Positions 1-9,052 are shown, counted from the first letter of the stretch. The stretch is DNA of 52,276 bases from an uncultured Flavobacteriales bacterium (GCA_913063375.1 CAJXXR010000021.1:1-52276); one strand, 5' to 3'. The notes: generated by a model not told the origin, from the sequence alone. Made by a program: numbers and translations.

Positions 1-1314
1 ATGGCTCAAGTAGAATTAATCATGCCCAAAATGGGTGAAAGTGTTGCTGAAGCAACGATTATCAAGTGGTTAAAATCCGAAGGTGAGACGATTGAAATGG
101 ATGAATCTGTATTAGAGATTGCCACAGATAAAGTAGATTCTGAGGTGCCGTCTCCAGTAGAAGGTGTTATTTCAAAGATACTATTTCAAGAAGATGAAGT
201 AGTACAAGTTGGTCAAGCCATTGCAATAATTGAAACAGATGCTGCTGGTGCAGCTGCAACTCCTACAACTTCTACTGTTGTTGAAGAGATTTCTAATGAA
301 ATTGAGAAAGCTCAAGAAGCGGTTGATACAACTTCTGCATCGTTAAGTAAGAAGTCTGATTCAGGTAGATTTTATTCTCCATTGGTTAGAAGTATTGCTT
401 CTCAGGAAGGGATCTCAATGGATGAATTAGAAGTTATTACTGGTTCTGGAAATGAAGGGCGTGTAACAAAGGCAGATATTCTTCAGTTTGTTGAAGATAA
501 GAAAGCTGGTAAAGTGAGTGCTCCTAAAGCGGCAGTAAAAGCAGCTCCAAAGAAGGCAGCGGCAGCTACAAAAACTATCACAGCTCCGACGGTTCCTGTG
601 GGACCAAATGATGAGATCATTGAGATGGATAGAATGAGACGTATGATTTCTGATCATATGGTTATGTCTAAGCACGTTTCTCCACACGTTACCTCATTTG
701 TTGAGGCAGATGTTACCGGAATGGTAGATTGGAGAAATGGTATTAAAGGAGACTTTAAAAAGAGAGAAGGACAAAATATTACTTTCACACCGCTATTTAT
801 TGAGGCTGTAGTAAAGGCTATTAAGGATTTTCCTATGATCAATGTATCTGTAAGTGGTCATACTATCATTAAGCATAATGATATTAATATTGGAATGGCA
901 ACCGCTTTACCTAGTGGAAACCTAATTGTTCCAGTTATTAAAAATGCGGATGAAAAGAGTCTATTGGGGATTACTAAGTCTGTAAATGATTTAGCAGTAA
1001 GAGCAAGAGGGAATAGTTTAAGTCCTGATGATGTTTCTGGAGGAACATTTACATTGACAAATGTTGGTGGATTTGGGAATGTAATGGGTACGCCTATTAT
1101 AAATCAACCCCAAGTAGCAATCCTGGCTGTTGGTTCTATTCAGAAGAAGGTTGCCGTAATGGAGACTGAGCACGGAGATGTAATCGCTATAAGACAAAAA
1201 ATGTTCTTGTCTTTATCGTATGATCATCGTGTAGTAGATGGTTCTTTAGGAGGGATGTTTGTAAGAAGAGTAGCAGACTACCTTGAACAATTTGATACAA
1301 CTAGAACAGTTTAG
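1..1314 (+). CDS. 2-oxoacid dehydrogenase E2 component (dihydrolipoamide acyltransferase)
   Basis: This is the acyltransferase core of a pyruvate or branched-chain 2-oxoacid dehydrogenase complex. It passes the acyl group from E1 via a lipoyl arm to CoA in the cytoplasm. The N-terminal lipoyl domain (about residues 3-78) has the lipoylated lysine K44 in ATDKVDS. An acidic, then Ala/Lys/Pro-rich linker surrounds an E3/E1-binding domain (about 124-165, FYSPLVRSIA...GRVTKADI). The catalytic domain (about 205-437) ends with the active-site motif H409-RVV-D413-G414. At 437 residues it has the usual length for a one-lipoyl E2. The ATG is at base 1 of the window, so upstream signals cannot be seen. 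A fused E1 lies 34 kb away at 35142-37235 and could be its partner. The substrate (pyruvate or branched-chain) is not decided by sequence alone. Confidence 0.93.
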   Translation: MAQVELIMPKMGESVAEATIIKWLKSEGETIEMDESVLEIATDKVDSEVPSPVEGVISKILFQEDEVVQVGQAIAIIETDAAGAAATPTTSTVVEEISNEIEKAQEAVDTTSASLSKKSDSGRFYSPLVRSIASQEGISMDELEVITGSGNEGRVTKADILQFVEDKKAGKVSAPKAAVKAAPKKAAAATKTITAPTVPVGPNDEIIEMDRMRRMISDHMVMSKHVSPHVTSFVEADVTGMVDWRNGIKGDFKKREGQNITFTPLFIEAVVKAIKDFPMINVSVSGHTIIKHNDINIGMATALPSGNLIVPVIKNADEKSLLGITKSVNDLAVRARGNSLSPDDVSGGTFTLTNVGGFGNVMGTPIINQPQVAILAVGSIQKKVAVMETEHGDVIAIRQKMFLSLSYDHRVVDGSLGGMFVRRVADYLEQFDTTRTV

Positions 1315-1333
1315 TCTGTTTTACTTTATACCA

Positions 1334-1371
1334 TAAAAAAAAGGAGCTATTTAATAATAGCTCCTTTTTTT
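1334..1371. terminator. Bidirectional terminator between convergent genes
   Basis: A nine-base stem (GGAGCTATT / AATAGCTCC, 1343-1351 and 1356-1364) with a 4-nt loop is flanked by an A-run on the left and a T-run on the right. It can therefore end transcripts of both the E2 gene (+) and the saccharopine dehydrogenase-like gene (-). Confidence 0.85.
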
Positions 1372-1387
1372 ATGATCGTGATTTTTT

Positions 1388-2713
1388 TTAGATCTCATTG
1401 ATCTCCTCTTCAAAGTCGATTCCGAGGCTTTGAAGTTCCTTTAATACTGGATTGTAAATTTCAGGATGAACAGGTATATGTACACCTTTAAGGGATATCT
1501 TGTCTTTTAAGATGAGTCTAGCAGCAATTGCTAAAGGTAAACCTACCGTTTTGGCCATTCCTGTATTTATTTGATCATCACCAATAATTCCAAACGAGGA
1601 GGTGTGCGAATACTCTTTACCATCAATTTCATATTCAAATTGGTGTTGCATCACAATAAGATCTTTGTCCTCATTTGCAAGGGTCCATTTTCTCTCTAAT
1701 ATATATTGCAAGATTTGAGCAGGACTAGCTTTCTCTACTGGGATTACTTCTTCACTAAAAAGTCCTAACCACGCATACATTTTCAATCCATCTTCAGAAA
1801 GGTTGAAGTTTTCTTTGAATTTTTCCTCAATGGACTTTTCTCCAAAGGGTAAAAAAGTATTAGTGTATTGACGGAAAGTAGTGTTTTTCTGATTCTCCAT
1901 TTCGTAGGAGTCATCAGTCATTCCTAGTTGGACGAATAGGTTCCAAGCTTTGGAATACCCAGGACGTCTTAACGTTCCTCTAAATAGAGTAGGGATGTAA
2001 TCTAGGTTGTAGTATTTTTTATAGCTAATAGAGTCCCTGTTTGCGTAGGCTTCAAATTGACCAAATGAAAGGATGCTCATTTCCTCAATTCTGTTGAATA
2101 AATTGTGGTACGGAATATATTTGAGTCTTCCGTGTTGAAGAAATTGAGCCGTGCCTTGTCCTGCTAGAACAACATTTCTAGGGTTCCATGTGAATTTATA
2201 ATGCCAAGGGTTGTTGTCTGATTCAGGAGCTATAAGTCCACCGCAGAATGATTTAAAGGATTTGAATTTCCCACCTTTTGCATGTACCTCATCAATAATG
2301 GTTTTAGCAGACATGTGGTCTATTCCTGGATCCAATCCTATTTCATTTAAGAAAAGTAGTCCCTTAGCGGAAACTTCTTCATCCATGTCTTTAAGTTCCT
2401 CACTTAAATAGGAAGCAGTTAGCAGGTTCTTTTCGAAGCTGAGGCAATCTTTTGCTACCATCAAGTGAAACCTTGCGGGAAGCATGGATATTACGATGTC
2501 AGCTGCCTGAATTTCTTGTTGTCTTTGTAGGTTGTTGAAAATGTCTAGGCTCAGAGCAATACCATTAGGATGGTTATTGATTTTTTCCTTTGCCCATTCA
2601 TGGTTTTTATCTGCGACTTTCACTCTGTATCCAGATGAAGAGGCGTGATTTAGAAGGTTATTAATCAAAGCGACGGATGAACGTCCTGCGCCTATGACCA
2701 AAATAGTTTTCAT
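1388..2713 (-). CDS. Saccharopine dehydrogenase family protein (saccharopine reductase-like)
   Basis: The protein has an N-terminal Rossmann NAD(P)-binding motif (ILVIGAGRSS, residues 4-13) followed by the long C-terminal domain of the saccharopine dehydrogenase (NADP+, glutamate-forming) family. Conserved-looking stretches include LNEIGLDPGIDHM and KFKSFKSFCGGLIAPES. In that family the enzyme interconverts saccharopine with glutamate and aminoadipate semialdehyde, in lysine breakdown or synthesis. At 441 residues it matches the usual length of bacterial members. No lysine-pathway partner lies next to it, so its physiological direction is open. It is monocistronic and convergent with the E2 gene. 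The ATG at 2713 is followed directly by the Rossmann strand, which supports this start. Confidence 0.82.
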   Translation of the reverse strand: MKTILVIGAGRSSVALINNLLNHASSSGYRVKVADKNHEWAKEKINNHPNGIALSLDIFNNLQRQQEIQAADIVISMLPARFHLMVAKDCLSFEKNLLTASYLSEELKDMDEEVSAKGLLFLNEIGLDPGIDHMSAKTIIDEVHAKGGKFKSFKSFCGGLIAPESDNNPWHYKFTWNPRNVVLAGQGTAQFLQHGRLKYIPYHNLFNRIEEMSILSFGQFEAYANRDSISYKKYYNLDYIPTLFRGTLRRPGYSKAWNLFVQLGMTDDSYEMENQKNTTFRQYTNTFLPFGEKSIEEKFKENFNLSEDGLKMYAWLGLFSEEVIPVEKASPAQILQYILERKWTLANEDKDLIVMQHQFEYEIDGKEYSHTSSFGIIGDDQINTGMAKTVGLPLAIAARLILKDKISLKGVHIPVHPEIYNPVLKELQSLGIDFEEEINEI

Positions 2714-2759
2714 GTGGAGAGAATTTGTTATATATATGGCTAATATACTTTATTTGTGT

Positions 2760-2767
2760 TAGATTTG
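2760..2767 (+). promoter_or_regulatory. Candidate -7 promoter element
   Basis: TAGATTTG matches the Bacteroidota -7 consensus TAnnTTTG, 24 bp before the ATG of the DUF4476 gene. I see no clear TTG -33 element at the right distance, so this is a weak call. Confidence 0.4.
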
Positions 2768-2791
2768 TGATGTATCGAAAAGGATTATTTT

Positions 2792-3124
2792 ATGCGATTA
2801 GTGAAGGTTTTCTATCTTTGTGTGTTTTTATTTAGTGCTCCATTATTGGCTCAAAATTGCGATGGTCCTATGAATACTGTGGCATTGAAAAATGTAGTTG
2901 AATATTTGAATAAAAACAACAATGAATTGGCTAGGCTTTCTTTTGCAAAGGATATTCTTGTACGGGAGTGCTTGAGTTGTGATCAGGCGATCCAAATATT
3001 GAAAACATTTAAGAGTGCAGCAAGTAGAGAAGCCTTTCTCACGGCTGTGAAAGAAGGTCGTTTGGTTGATGAACAAAATCAAGGAATCCTTGAGGAATTT
3101 AATGCTGAAAATTCGTTGAATTAG
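2792..3124 (+). CDS. Exported DUF4476-domain protein
   Basis: This is a small 110-residue protein with a typical signal peptide: the basic start MRLVK, a hydrophobic core, and likely cleavage after LLAQ near residue 21. The mature part resembles the DUF4476 domain, a helical unit with a conserved pattern around LSFAKDILVRECLSCDQAIQILKTF. In DUF4476 proteins this unit often occurs at the end of longer exported Bacteroidota proteins. Here it stands alone. Two close cysteines (VRECLSCDQ) could form a disulfide in the periplasm. It is followed 12 nt later by the DUF423 gene and is probably cotranscribed with it. The function is unknown. Confidence 0.7.
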   Translation: MRLVKVFYLCVFLFSAPLLAQNCDGPMNTVALKNVVEYLNKNNNELARLSFAKDILVRECLSCDQAIQILKTFKSAASREAFLTAVKEGRLVDEQNQGILEEFNAENSLN

Positions 3125-3136
3125 TACTATTTGAAA

Positions 3137-3538
3137 ATGAATATAGCCATGCATAAAGTTATTCGAGCCAATGCAATTTCATGGATAATTGCAGTTTCTT
3201 TTGGGGCACTAGGTGCTCATTTTTTGAAAAATCACTTATCTCCAGATGCTTTAGATAGTTTTCAAGTAGGATTGAGGTATCACTTTTATTTTAATATCGC
3301 CTCCCTACTTATTATTTTGCTACAAACCCAAATTGAAATTCCTCGTATATCCCTAGTTTTAAGATTAATGACTGCTGGAACCTTGTTGTTTTCTGGGTCT
3401 ATTTACTTGTTGAGTACTAGTGACTTAACGGGTTTATCTGTTCGGTTTTTAGGTCCAGTGACTCCCATAGGAGGAATGTTAATTATTTTTTCTTGGATTT
3501 TACTTTTTTTTAGCACTAAACCAAAAAGTAAGCTTTGA
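3137..3538 (+). CDS. DUF423 (YgdD/TMEM256-like) small membrane protein
   Basis: This inner-membrane protein has about four hydrophobic helices. It shows the family hallmark near its N terminus (FGALGAHFLKNHLSPDALDSFQVGLRYHFYF) and the motif PVTPIGGMLIIFSW near the end. DUF423 proteins are widespread and their function is not known. Three starts are possible in frame: TTG 3131, ATG 3137 and ATG 3149. I chose 3137 because it is an ATG that keeps the full first helix, but 3149 is equally compatible. It probably shares a transcript with the DUF4476 gene upstream. Confidence 0.82.
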   Translation: MNIAMHKVIRANAISWIIAVSFGALGAHFLKNHLSPDALDSFQVGLRYHFYFNIASLLIILLQTQIEIPRISLVLRLMTAGTLLFSGSIYLLSTSDLTGLSVRFLGPVTPIGGMLIIFSWILLFFSTKPKSKL

Positions 3539-3584
3539 TTTGGAAAAAAGCAGAACGAACTGTAAATATTAAGTAAAGATTTTA

Positions 3585-3592
3585 TAATTTTG
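3585..3592 (+). promoter_or_regulatory. -7 promoter element of pckA
   Basis: TAATTTTG matches TAnnTTTG exactly, 34 bp before the pckA ATG. A start of transcription near 3597 would leave a leader of about 30 nt. No convincing -33 TTG is visible. Confidence 0.55.
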
Positions 3593-3626
3593 CCTCCGAG
3601 TGAAATACTCCTAAAAGCTTGAAAGA

Positions 3627-5237
3627 ATGATTGAAAAAGGTACCCGTGCTTCGCACATTTCGGTAGGAAACTATGGTATTAAGGATGCAACAGTTCATTG
3701 GAATTTAAGTTCTGAGGAGTTGGTGCAGTTAAGTTTAGATAAAGGGCAAGGTAGTTTGTCTAGTGCTGGAGCCTTGGCTGTAGATACTGGTGAGTTTACT
3801 GGAAGATCGCCTAAGGATAGATTCATTGTTAAGGATGATCTAACTAAAGATGCAGTTTGGTGGGGTGATATTAACCTTCCATTTGATGCTGACAAATTCG
3901 ATAAACTTTATGATAAGGTAGTCGGGTATTTAAACGGAAAAGAATTGTTTGCTAGAAATGCGTATGCTTGTGCGGATCCTAGTTACAAAATGAATATAAC
4001 AGTTGTTAATGAATATCCATGGTCTAACATGTTTGCTAATAACATGTTCTTAAGACCTACTGAAGACGAAATCAATACTTTCGATCCAGAGTGGACTATT
4101 ATTAACGCACCTGGTTTCATGGCGGATCCAGCTGTTGACGGTACACGTCAACACAATTTCGCTATTTTAAGTTTTACAAGAAAAGTTATCTTGATTGGTG
4201 GAACTGGTTATACTGGTGAGATCAAAAAAGGTATTTTCTCTGCACTTAACTTCATCCTTCCTTACCAGAATAATGTGCTTTCTATGCATTGTTCTGCCAA
4301 TGTTGGAAACGAAGGGGATACAGCTGTATTCTTTGGTTTGTCAGGGACTGGGAAAACGACACTTTCAGCTGATCCAAAACGTAAATTAATTGGAGATGAT
4401 GAGCACGGTTGGGCAAATGACTCTGTTTTCAACTTTGAAGGTGGTTGTTATGCAAAATGTATTGATTTATCTGCTGAAAAAGAGCCAGATATTTTCAAAG
4501 CAATCAGACCAGGAGCACTTCTTGAAAACATCGTTTATAAAAACGATAATAATGAAGTAGATTTCGAAGACGGATCTAAAACGGAAAATACACGTGTTAG
4601 TTATCCAATCCATTTCATCGATAATATTCAAACACCATCTAGTGGTCCTGCACCGAAGAATATTTTCTTCCTTACATGTGACGCATTTGGAGTTTTGCCT
4701 CCGATCTCAAAATTGACGAAAGGGCAAGCAATGTTCCACTTTATTTCTGGTTATACTGCTAAGGTTGCTGGAACGGAAGCTGGAATCACTGAGCCGCAAA
4801 CAACTTTCTCTGCATGTTTTGGAGCGCCATTTATGCCGTTACACCCTACTTATTACGCTGAAATGCTAGGTAAGAAAATGGAAGAGAATGAAGTAAACGT
4901 TTGGTTGATCAATACTGGATGGAGTGGAGGTGGTTACGGAGTAGGTTCAAGAATGAAACTTGGATATACACGTGCTATGATTACGGCTGCATTAGAAGGT
5001 AAATTGGATAAGGTAGCCTTTACTCAACATGAATTGTTCGGATTGAATATGCCTCAAGAATGTGATGGTGTACCAACTGAGCTGTTGAATCCTAAAAATA
5101 CTTGGGAAGATAAAGCTGCTTATACTAAAAAGGCACAAGAATTAGCTTCAGCATTTATTAAGAACTTTAAGCAGTTCGAGGAATATGCTAACGAAGAGAT
5201 CATGTCTGGATCACCTAAAGCGATTGCAAACGCATAA
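3627..5237 (+). CDS. pckA: Phosphoenolpyruvate carboxykinase (ATP)
   Basis: This enzyme converts oxaloacetate plus ATP to PEP, CO2 and ADP, the first committed step of gluconeogenesis. The sequence carries the PEPCK signature at the phosphate-binding loop (G237-LSGTGKTT-245, with K243). It also has the metal and nucleotide motif LIGDDEHGW just after, the substrate-binding GRSPKDRF near residue 58, and NTGWSGGGYGVG near residue 430. At 536 residues it has the normal length for the ATP-dependent class. It is expressed alone, from its own promoter and to its own strong terminator. Confidence 0.97.
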   Translation: MIEKGTRASHISVGNYGIKDATVHWNLSSEELVQLSLDKGQGSLSSAGALAVDTGEFTGRSPKDRFIVKDDLTKDAVWWGDINLPFDADKFDKLYDKVVGYLNGKELFARNAYACADPSYKMNITVVNEYPWSNMFANNMFLRPTEDEINTFDPEWTIINAPGFMADPAVDGTRQHNFAILSFTRKVILIGGTGYTGEIKKGIFSALNFILPYQNNVLSMHCSANVGNEGDTAVFFGLSGTGKTTLSADPKRKLIGDDEHGWANDSVFNFEGGCYAKCIDLSAEKEPDIFKAIRPGALLENIVYKNDNNEVDFEDGSKTENTRVSYPIHFIDNIQTPSSGPAPKNIFFLTCDAFGVLPPISKLTKGQAMFHFISGYTAKVAGTEAGITEPQTTFSACFGAPFMPLHPTYYAEMLGKKMEENEVNVWLINTGWSGGGYGVGSRMKLGYTRAMITAALEGKLDKVAFTQHELFGLNMPQECDGVPTELLNPKNTWEDKAAYTKKAQELASAFIKNFKQFEEYANEEIMSGSPKAIANA

Positions 5238-5259
5238 GGTTGAAAATTAAATTCACGAT

Positions 5260-5302
5260 ACAAAATAGGCAGATATGATTCATATCTGCCTATTTTGTTT
5301 TT
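5260..5302 (+). terminator. Rho-independent terminator of pckA
   Basis: A perfect 18-bp stem (ACAAAATAGGCAGATATG, 5260-5277, and its complement, 5281-5298) closes a 3-nt loop and runs into TTTT. Confidence 0.88.
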
Positions 5303-5346
5303 AGGTATTTGGGAATGATTCATTTTAGTTTCCGTTTTACAATGAC

Positions 5347-5354
5347 TAAATTTG
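5347..5354 (+). promoter_or_regulatory. -7 promoter element of lpxK
   Basis: TAAATTTG matches TAnnTTTG exactly. It overlaps the TTG at 5352 that opens the longest frame, so transcription would begin near 5359. Translation must then start downstream, at the ATG at 5370. Confidence 0.6.
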
Positions 5355-5369
5355 AGTAAAATATCACCC

Positions 5370-6404
5370 ATGGAGCGATTAAGGTTTTTGACCTACCCTT
5401 TGTCTTTATTGTATAATTTCATAACCGCATTGCGGAATGGATTGTACTATATAGGTATATTGAAGTCGTTTCGCTCTGGTACTCCTACTATATGTGTAGG
5501 GAATTTAAGTACTGGCGGAACCGGTAAAAGTCCACATATCGAATGGTTGATAGATAAGTTAAGAGATAGTCATAAAATAGCTGTATTGAGTAGAGGATAT
5601 CGTCGTAAAACGAAAGGATATCAATTGGCTACCTTAGAGTCCACAGCCAGTGAAATAGGTGATGAGCCGATGCAATTCAAGCAAAAGTATCCTTCTATTC
5701 AAGTTGCAGTAGACGAAAATAGAGTGAATGGTATTCAATGCTTAATTCAAAAGTTTAAGCCAGATGTTATTTTGCTAGACGATGCTTATCAACATAGAAG
5801 AGTAGATTCTGGTTTTAAGGTGCTGTTAACGGAATATCAAAAACCGTTTTTTAAAGATTTTGTATTAGCTGCTGGAAACCTGAGAGAAAACAGGATGGGT
5901 GCTAAGAGATCAGATATTGTTGTTGTCACAAAATGCCCAAAAGATATAACTGCTGTGCAGAAGCAGTATTTTCAAAAAAAGATAAAGTTCTATACAAAGT
6001 CACCTGTGGTTTTTTCACATGTTGATTATAATCCATTGAAAGCAGTTTGGGGAGACGCTATTGCCGAAACAAAATATGATCATATCATTGCGTTGACGGG
6101 AATTGCAAAGCCTGATATGTTTGTTAAAAGTGTGAAAGATATCGCAGGGCATGTTCAGCATCATAAATTTCCAGATCATTATGCCTTTAAACAGGATGAT
6201 ATGGAAGAATTACGGGCAAGTTTTGAAAAAATTGACATTCCTAGTAAGGCTATCATAACGACTGAAAAGGATGCTATGAGGCTAAAAGAATTTGAAGAGG
6301 AATTAAAAGATTTGCCGATTTACTATTGGCCTATAAGTATAGCGATGTCAGATTCGGATATTGAAGTATTCGATAAAAAATTGAATAGCTATTTAGCTAG
6401 ATAA
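5370..6404 (+). CDS. lpxK: Tetraacyldisaccharide 4'-kinase
   Basis: LpxK phosphorylates the 4' position of the lipid A disaccharide at the inner membrane. The protein begins with the family's membrane-associated N terminus (RFLTYPLSLLYNFITALRN). The Walker A motif follows in GNLSTGGTGKSP, then the AVLSRGYRR motif and LDDAYQHRRV, which holds family catalytic acid/base residues. The frame is open back to TTG 5352, but a promoter element overlaps that codon, and other LpxK proteins start just before the LxYPLS segment. I therefore set the start at ATG 5370, giving 344 residues. Together with lpxH and waaA nearby it shows that the cell makes Kdo-lipid A. Confidence 0.93.
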   Translation: MERLRFLTYPLSLLYNFITALRNGLYYIGILKSFRSGTPTICVGNLSTGGTGKSPHIEWLIDKLRDSHKIAVLSRGYRRKTKGYQLATLESTASEIGDEPMQFKQKYPSIQVAVDENRVNGIQCLIQKFKPDVILLDDAYQHRRVDSGFKVLLTEYQKPFFKDFVLAAGNLRENRMGAKRSDIVVVTKCPKDITAVQKQYFQKKIKFYTKSPVVFSHVDYNPLKAVWGDAIAETKYDHIIALTGIAKPDMFVKSVKDIAGHVQHHKFPDHYAFKQDDMEELRASFEKIDIPSKAIITTEKDAMRLKEFEEELKDLPIYYWPISIAMSDSDIEVFDKKLNSYLAR

Positions 6405-6420
6405 AGAAGCATTGATTTGT

Positions 6421-6428
6421 TAACTTTG
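6421..6428 (+). promoter_or_regulatory. -7 promoter element of gatB
   Basis: TAACTTTG matches TAnnTTTG exactly, 13 bp before the proposed TTG start. A transcript from here would have only a very short leader. Confidence 0.5.
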
Positions 6429-6441
6429 CAAGGTTTAACTT

Positions 6442-7926
6442 TTGCTTAGAAAAATACCTAAAGTATTGGAAACGATAGATTACGATAAATATGAGTTAAT
6501 TGTTGGCTTGGAAATTCATACCCAGCTAAAAACAATTACAAAAGCATATAGCTCAGATGCTTATGAATATGGTCATGGTGCGAATACGCAAACATGCCCA
6601 ATTAGTTTAGGTCATCCTGGGACACTTCCTGTTCCCAATATGCGTGTGGTAGAATCAGGTATCAAACTAGGGCTTGCCTTAAATTGTACTATTCGTGAAC
6701 GCAATGAATATGCTAGAAAGAACTATTTCTATGCGGATTTACCTAAGGGATACCAAATTACTCAGGATACTACACCTATTTGTACAGATGGTTTCATCGT
6801 TGTAAAAGATGCAAATGGTGAAGATAAGCGTATTGGTATTACGCGAATTCATATGGAGGAGGATTCCGGGAAAAGCATCCATGATATTGATCCTTTCGAA
6901 TCTTTGATCGATTTGAATAGAGCAGGGGTGCCACTGCTTGAAATCGTTTCTGAACCTGATTTTAGATCTGTTGAAGAAGCCTATAATTTCCTAGCAGAAA
7001 TACGTAGAATGGTAAAATACCTGGATATCTGTGATGGTAATTTGGAGGAAGGAAGTATGCGTTGTGATGCAAATATTTCTGTTCGACTTCGAGGTGAAGA
7101 TACTTTACGTACAAGAGTTGAGGTGAAAAACATGAACTCTTTAAGGAATGTTCAACGTGCTATTCAGTACGAAGCTAAAAGACAAGTTGAAGTCTATGAA
7201 GCTGGAGGTGATGTATTCCAAGAAACTAGAAATTATGATGCCGGAAAGAATATCACTGTAGTAATGCGTACCAAAGAAGACGCACATGACTATAGATACT
7301 TTCCGGAGCCAGACATTCAGCCTGTATACGTTTACCAAAAAGATGTAGATGCTGTAAAGGACGCTATGCCTGAGTTGCCGTCTGAAATGTATAAAAGGTA
7401 TGTGAATGAGTATAAATTGTCTGAATATGATGCTTCTTTATTGATTGAAGATAAAGAGATCGCTCATTACTACGGACAATTGATTGCTCTAGTTCCAAAC
7501 TATAAAATGGCTTGTAATTATTTGATGGGGACGGTAAAGTCTTATTTGAATGAAAAAGCAATTAGTATTGGTGAATTACCTATTACTATTGAGAAATTGA
7601 GTGCGCTAATTAAGTTGGTTGAGGCTGATAAGATTAGTCATTCTTCTGCAAATCAAAAGTTATTCCCAGCGATGATTGCTGATCCTACTGCAGATGTTAC
7701 GGAATTAGCCAATAGCTTAAATATCATGCAGGAAAGTGATTCTGGATTCCTAGAAACCGTTATTGCTGATGTTATTTCTGCTCATCCAAGTGAATTGGAA
7801 AGGTATAAGGCTGGACAAAAACAATTGATGGGGATGTTTATGGGGCAAGTAATGAAAGCGTCAAAAGGAAAAGCAGACCCTAAGGTTACAAGTAAATTAT
7901 TAGCAGAAATGTTAAATAAAGCATAA
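6442..7926 (+). CDS. gatB: Asp-tRNA(Asn)/Glu-tRNA(Gln) amidotransferase subunit B
   Basis: GatB is the kinase/tRNA-binding subunit of GatCAB, which amidates mischarged Glu-tRNAGln or Asp-tRNAAsn. Family motifs are clear: YELIVGLEIHTQL at residues 17-29, YPD-like YFYADLPKGYQITQ, GITRIHMEEDSGKS, DLNRAGVPLLEIVSEPDFRS, GSMRCDANISVR, and the C-terminal YqeY-like tail domain (about 345-494). There is no ATG between the upstream in-frame stop at 6436 and the first conserved residues. The start must be TTG 6442 (used here) or TTG 6466. gatA and gatC are not in the window. The next gene follows after 2 nt. Confidence 0.95.
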   Translation: MLRKIPKVLETIDYDKYELIVGLEIHTQLKTITKAYSSDAYEYGHGANTQTCPISLGHPGTLPVPNMRVVESGIKLGLALNCTIRERNEYARKNYFYADLPKGYQITQDTTPICTDGFIVVKDANGEDKRIGITRIHMEEDSGKSIHDIDPFESLIDLNRAGVPLLEIVSEPDFRSVEEAYNFLAEIRRMVKYLDICDGNLEEGSMRCDANISVRLRGEDTLRTRVEVKNMNSLRNVQRAIQYEAKRQVEVYEAGGDVFQETRNYDAGKNITVVMRTKEDAHDYRYFPEPDIQPVYVYQKDVDAVKDAMPELPSEMYKRYVNEYKLSEYDASLLIEDKEIAHYYGQLIALVPNYKMACNYLMGTVKSYLNEKAISIGELPITIEKLSALIKLVEADKISHSSANQKLFPAMIADPTADVTELANSLNIMQESDSGFLETVIADVISAHPSELERYKAGQKQLMGMFMGQVMKASKGKADPKVTSKLLAEMLNKA

Positions 7927-7928
7927 AA

Positions 7929-9050
7929 ATGATAAAGCATATTTTTTTAGGATTAATTGCCTCAATTCTATTGATTGGATGTGGTAATTCAAATTCTATT
8001 CCTGAGGGTAAAAACTTCAGTATTGAAGCAAATATTACTGGAGCCGATTCTATCTTCGTAGTTAAAATTACACCTGAAAGTCGTGTTCCTTTAGATACCT
8101 TGTTTATGGGAGAGGAAGGGAAAGGAGCTACCTATTACGGACATGTTGATAAAGGCGATTTTTTCGCACTTGTTTTGCCTAATGGCGATATCATAAACAT
8201 GTTTTTGGAGCCTACTGATAAAATACTGGTGAATGGTTCTTCAGATGATTTTTCAGCTGTAGCTAATATTTCAGGTTCTAAGATTTCGCAAGAAATTCGC
8301 GACTTGGATTTTTATTTCCATGAAACACTTCATAAAAGAGATTCTATTTATAAATTGGCAGGAACGGTTGATCAAGATAGGTATAAGGAGGTTCAAGATT
8401 CTTTTAATCAATTGAGTTTGAATCACAGAGCTTATTTGGAGAAATTTATTAAAGATCACATTGGTTCACCTTCAACCATTTTTGCAATCTACAATGTAAT
8501 AAATCAAACACCAGCCTTTGATCTTTATCAAGATTATGAATGGTTTAAAATGGTAGGGGATAGCTTATATGTAGATTATCCAGAATTGTCTCATACAGGA
8601 TTTTTCAATAAGTTACTCAGCCAAGCGGATGCTCCAAACTTTAGTATGGAGAATGATAAAGGAGAAGTCGTTAATTTGACTGATTTCCGTGGAAAGTGGG
8701 TATTGTTAGATTTTTGGGCTTCTTGGTGTAAGCCATGTAGAGCACAAGCTCCTTTATTAAAGAATATACACACTAAATATCCAGATTTGGAGATTGTAAG
8801 TGTATCAATTGATGGAGGGCCTAGACAAAAGAATCCGAAATCAGATTGGTTAAATGCGATCAAAGATGATGGTATAGCAGATTGGACACACTTATCAGAC
8901 TTACAAGGGGGAGACTCTCCAGTAACTAGACTATTTGGGTTTACATCTATACCATTTACTGTAGTGATCAGTCCAGAAGGGCGTATTGTTGCCAAGAATT
9001 TGAGAGGTAGCAATTTGGCTTTATTCATTTCAAGTAGATTGAAAAAATAA
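7929..9050 (+). CDS. TlpA-like thiol-disulfide lipoprotein with N-terminal DUF4369-like domain
   Basis: This is an exported lipoprotein. The signal peptide ends in the lipobox LIGC (Cys at about residue 18). Residues about 25-230 resemble the DUF4369 domain common in Bacteroidota thioredoxins (GADSIFVVKITPESRVPLDTLFMGEEGKGATY). Residues about 235-373 form a TlpA/AhpC-type thioredoxin fold with the redox pair C267-K-P-C270 in WASWCKPCRAQAP and the cis-proline region FTSIPFTVVISPEG. Such proteins reduce or isomerise disulfides in the periplasm, for example for cytochrome c maturation. The client protein here is unknown. The start lies 2 nt after gatB and the stop 2 nt before lpxH, so the genes are probably cotranscribed. 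Confidence 0.88.
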   Translation: MIKHIFLGLIASILLIGCGNSNSIPEGKNFSIEANITGADSIFVVKITPESRVPLDTLFMGEEGKGATYYGHVDKGDFFALVLPNGDIINMFLEPTDKILVNGSSDDFSAVANISGSKISQEIRDLDFYFHETLHKRDSIYKLAGTVDQDRYKEVQDSFNQLSLNHRAYLEKFIKDHIGSPSTIFAIYNVINQTPAFDLYQDYEWFKMVGDSLYVDYPELSHTGFFNKLLSQADAPNFSMENDKGEVVNLTDFRGKWVLLDFWASWCKPCRAQAPLLKNIHTKYPDLEIVSVSIDGGPRQKNPKSDWLNAIKDDGIADWTHLSDLQGGDSPVTRLFGFTSIPFTVVISPEGRIVAKNLRGSNLALFISSRLKK

Positions 9051-9052
9051 AC

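Noticed and set aside
5352..5369. TTG start of lpxK six codons upstream
   Set aside because: A -7 promoter element overlaps the codon, so it would not be in the transcript. The LpxK N terminus fits ATG 5370.
8591..9028. A 145-codon minus-strand frame opposite the TlpA-like gene
   Set aside because: It lies wholly within a conserved thioredoxin-domain gene on the other strand, has no promoter or signal, and its composition is that of an antisense frame.
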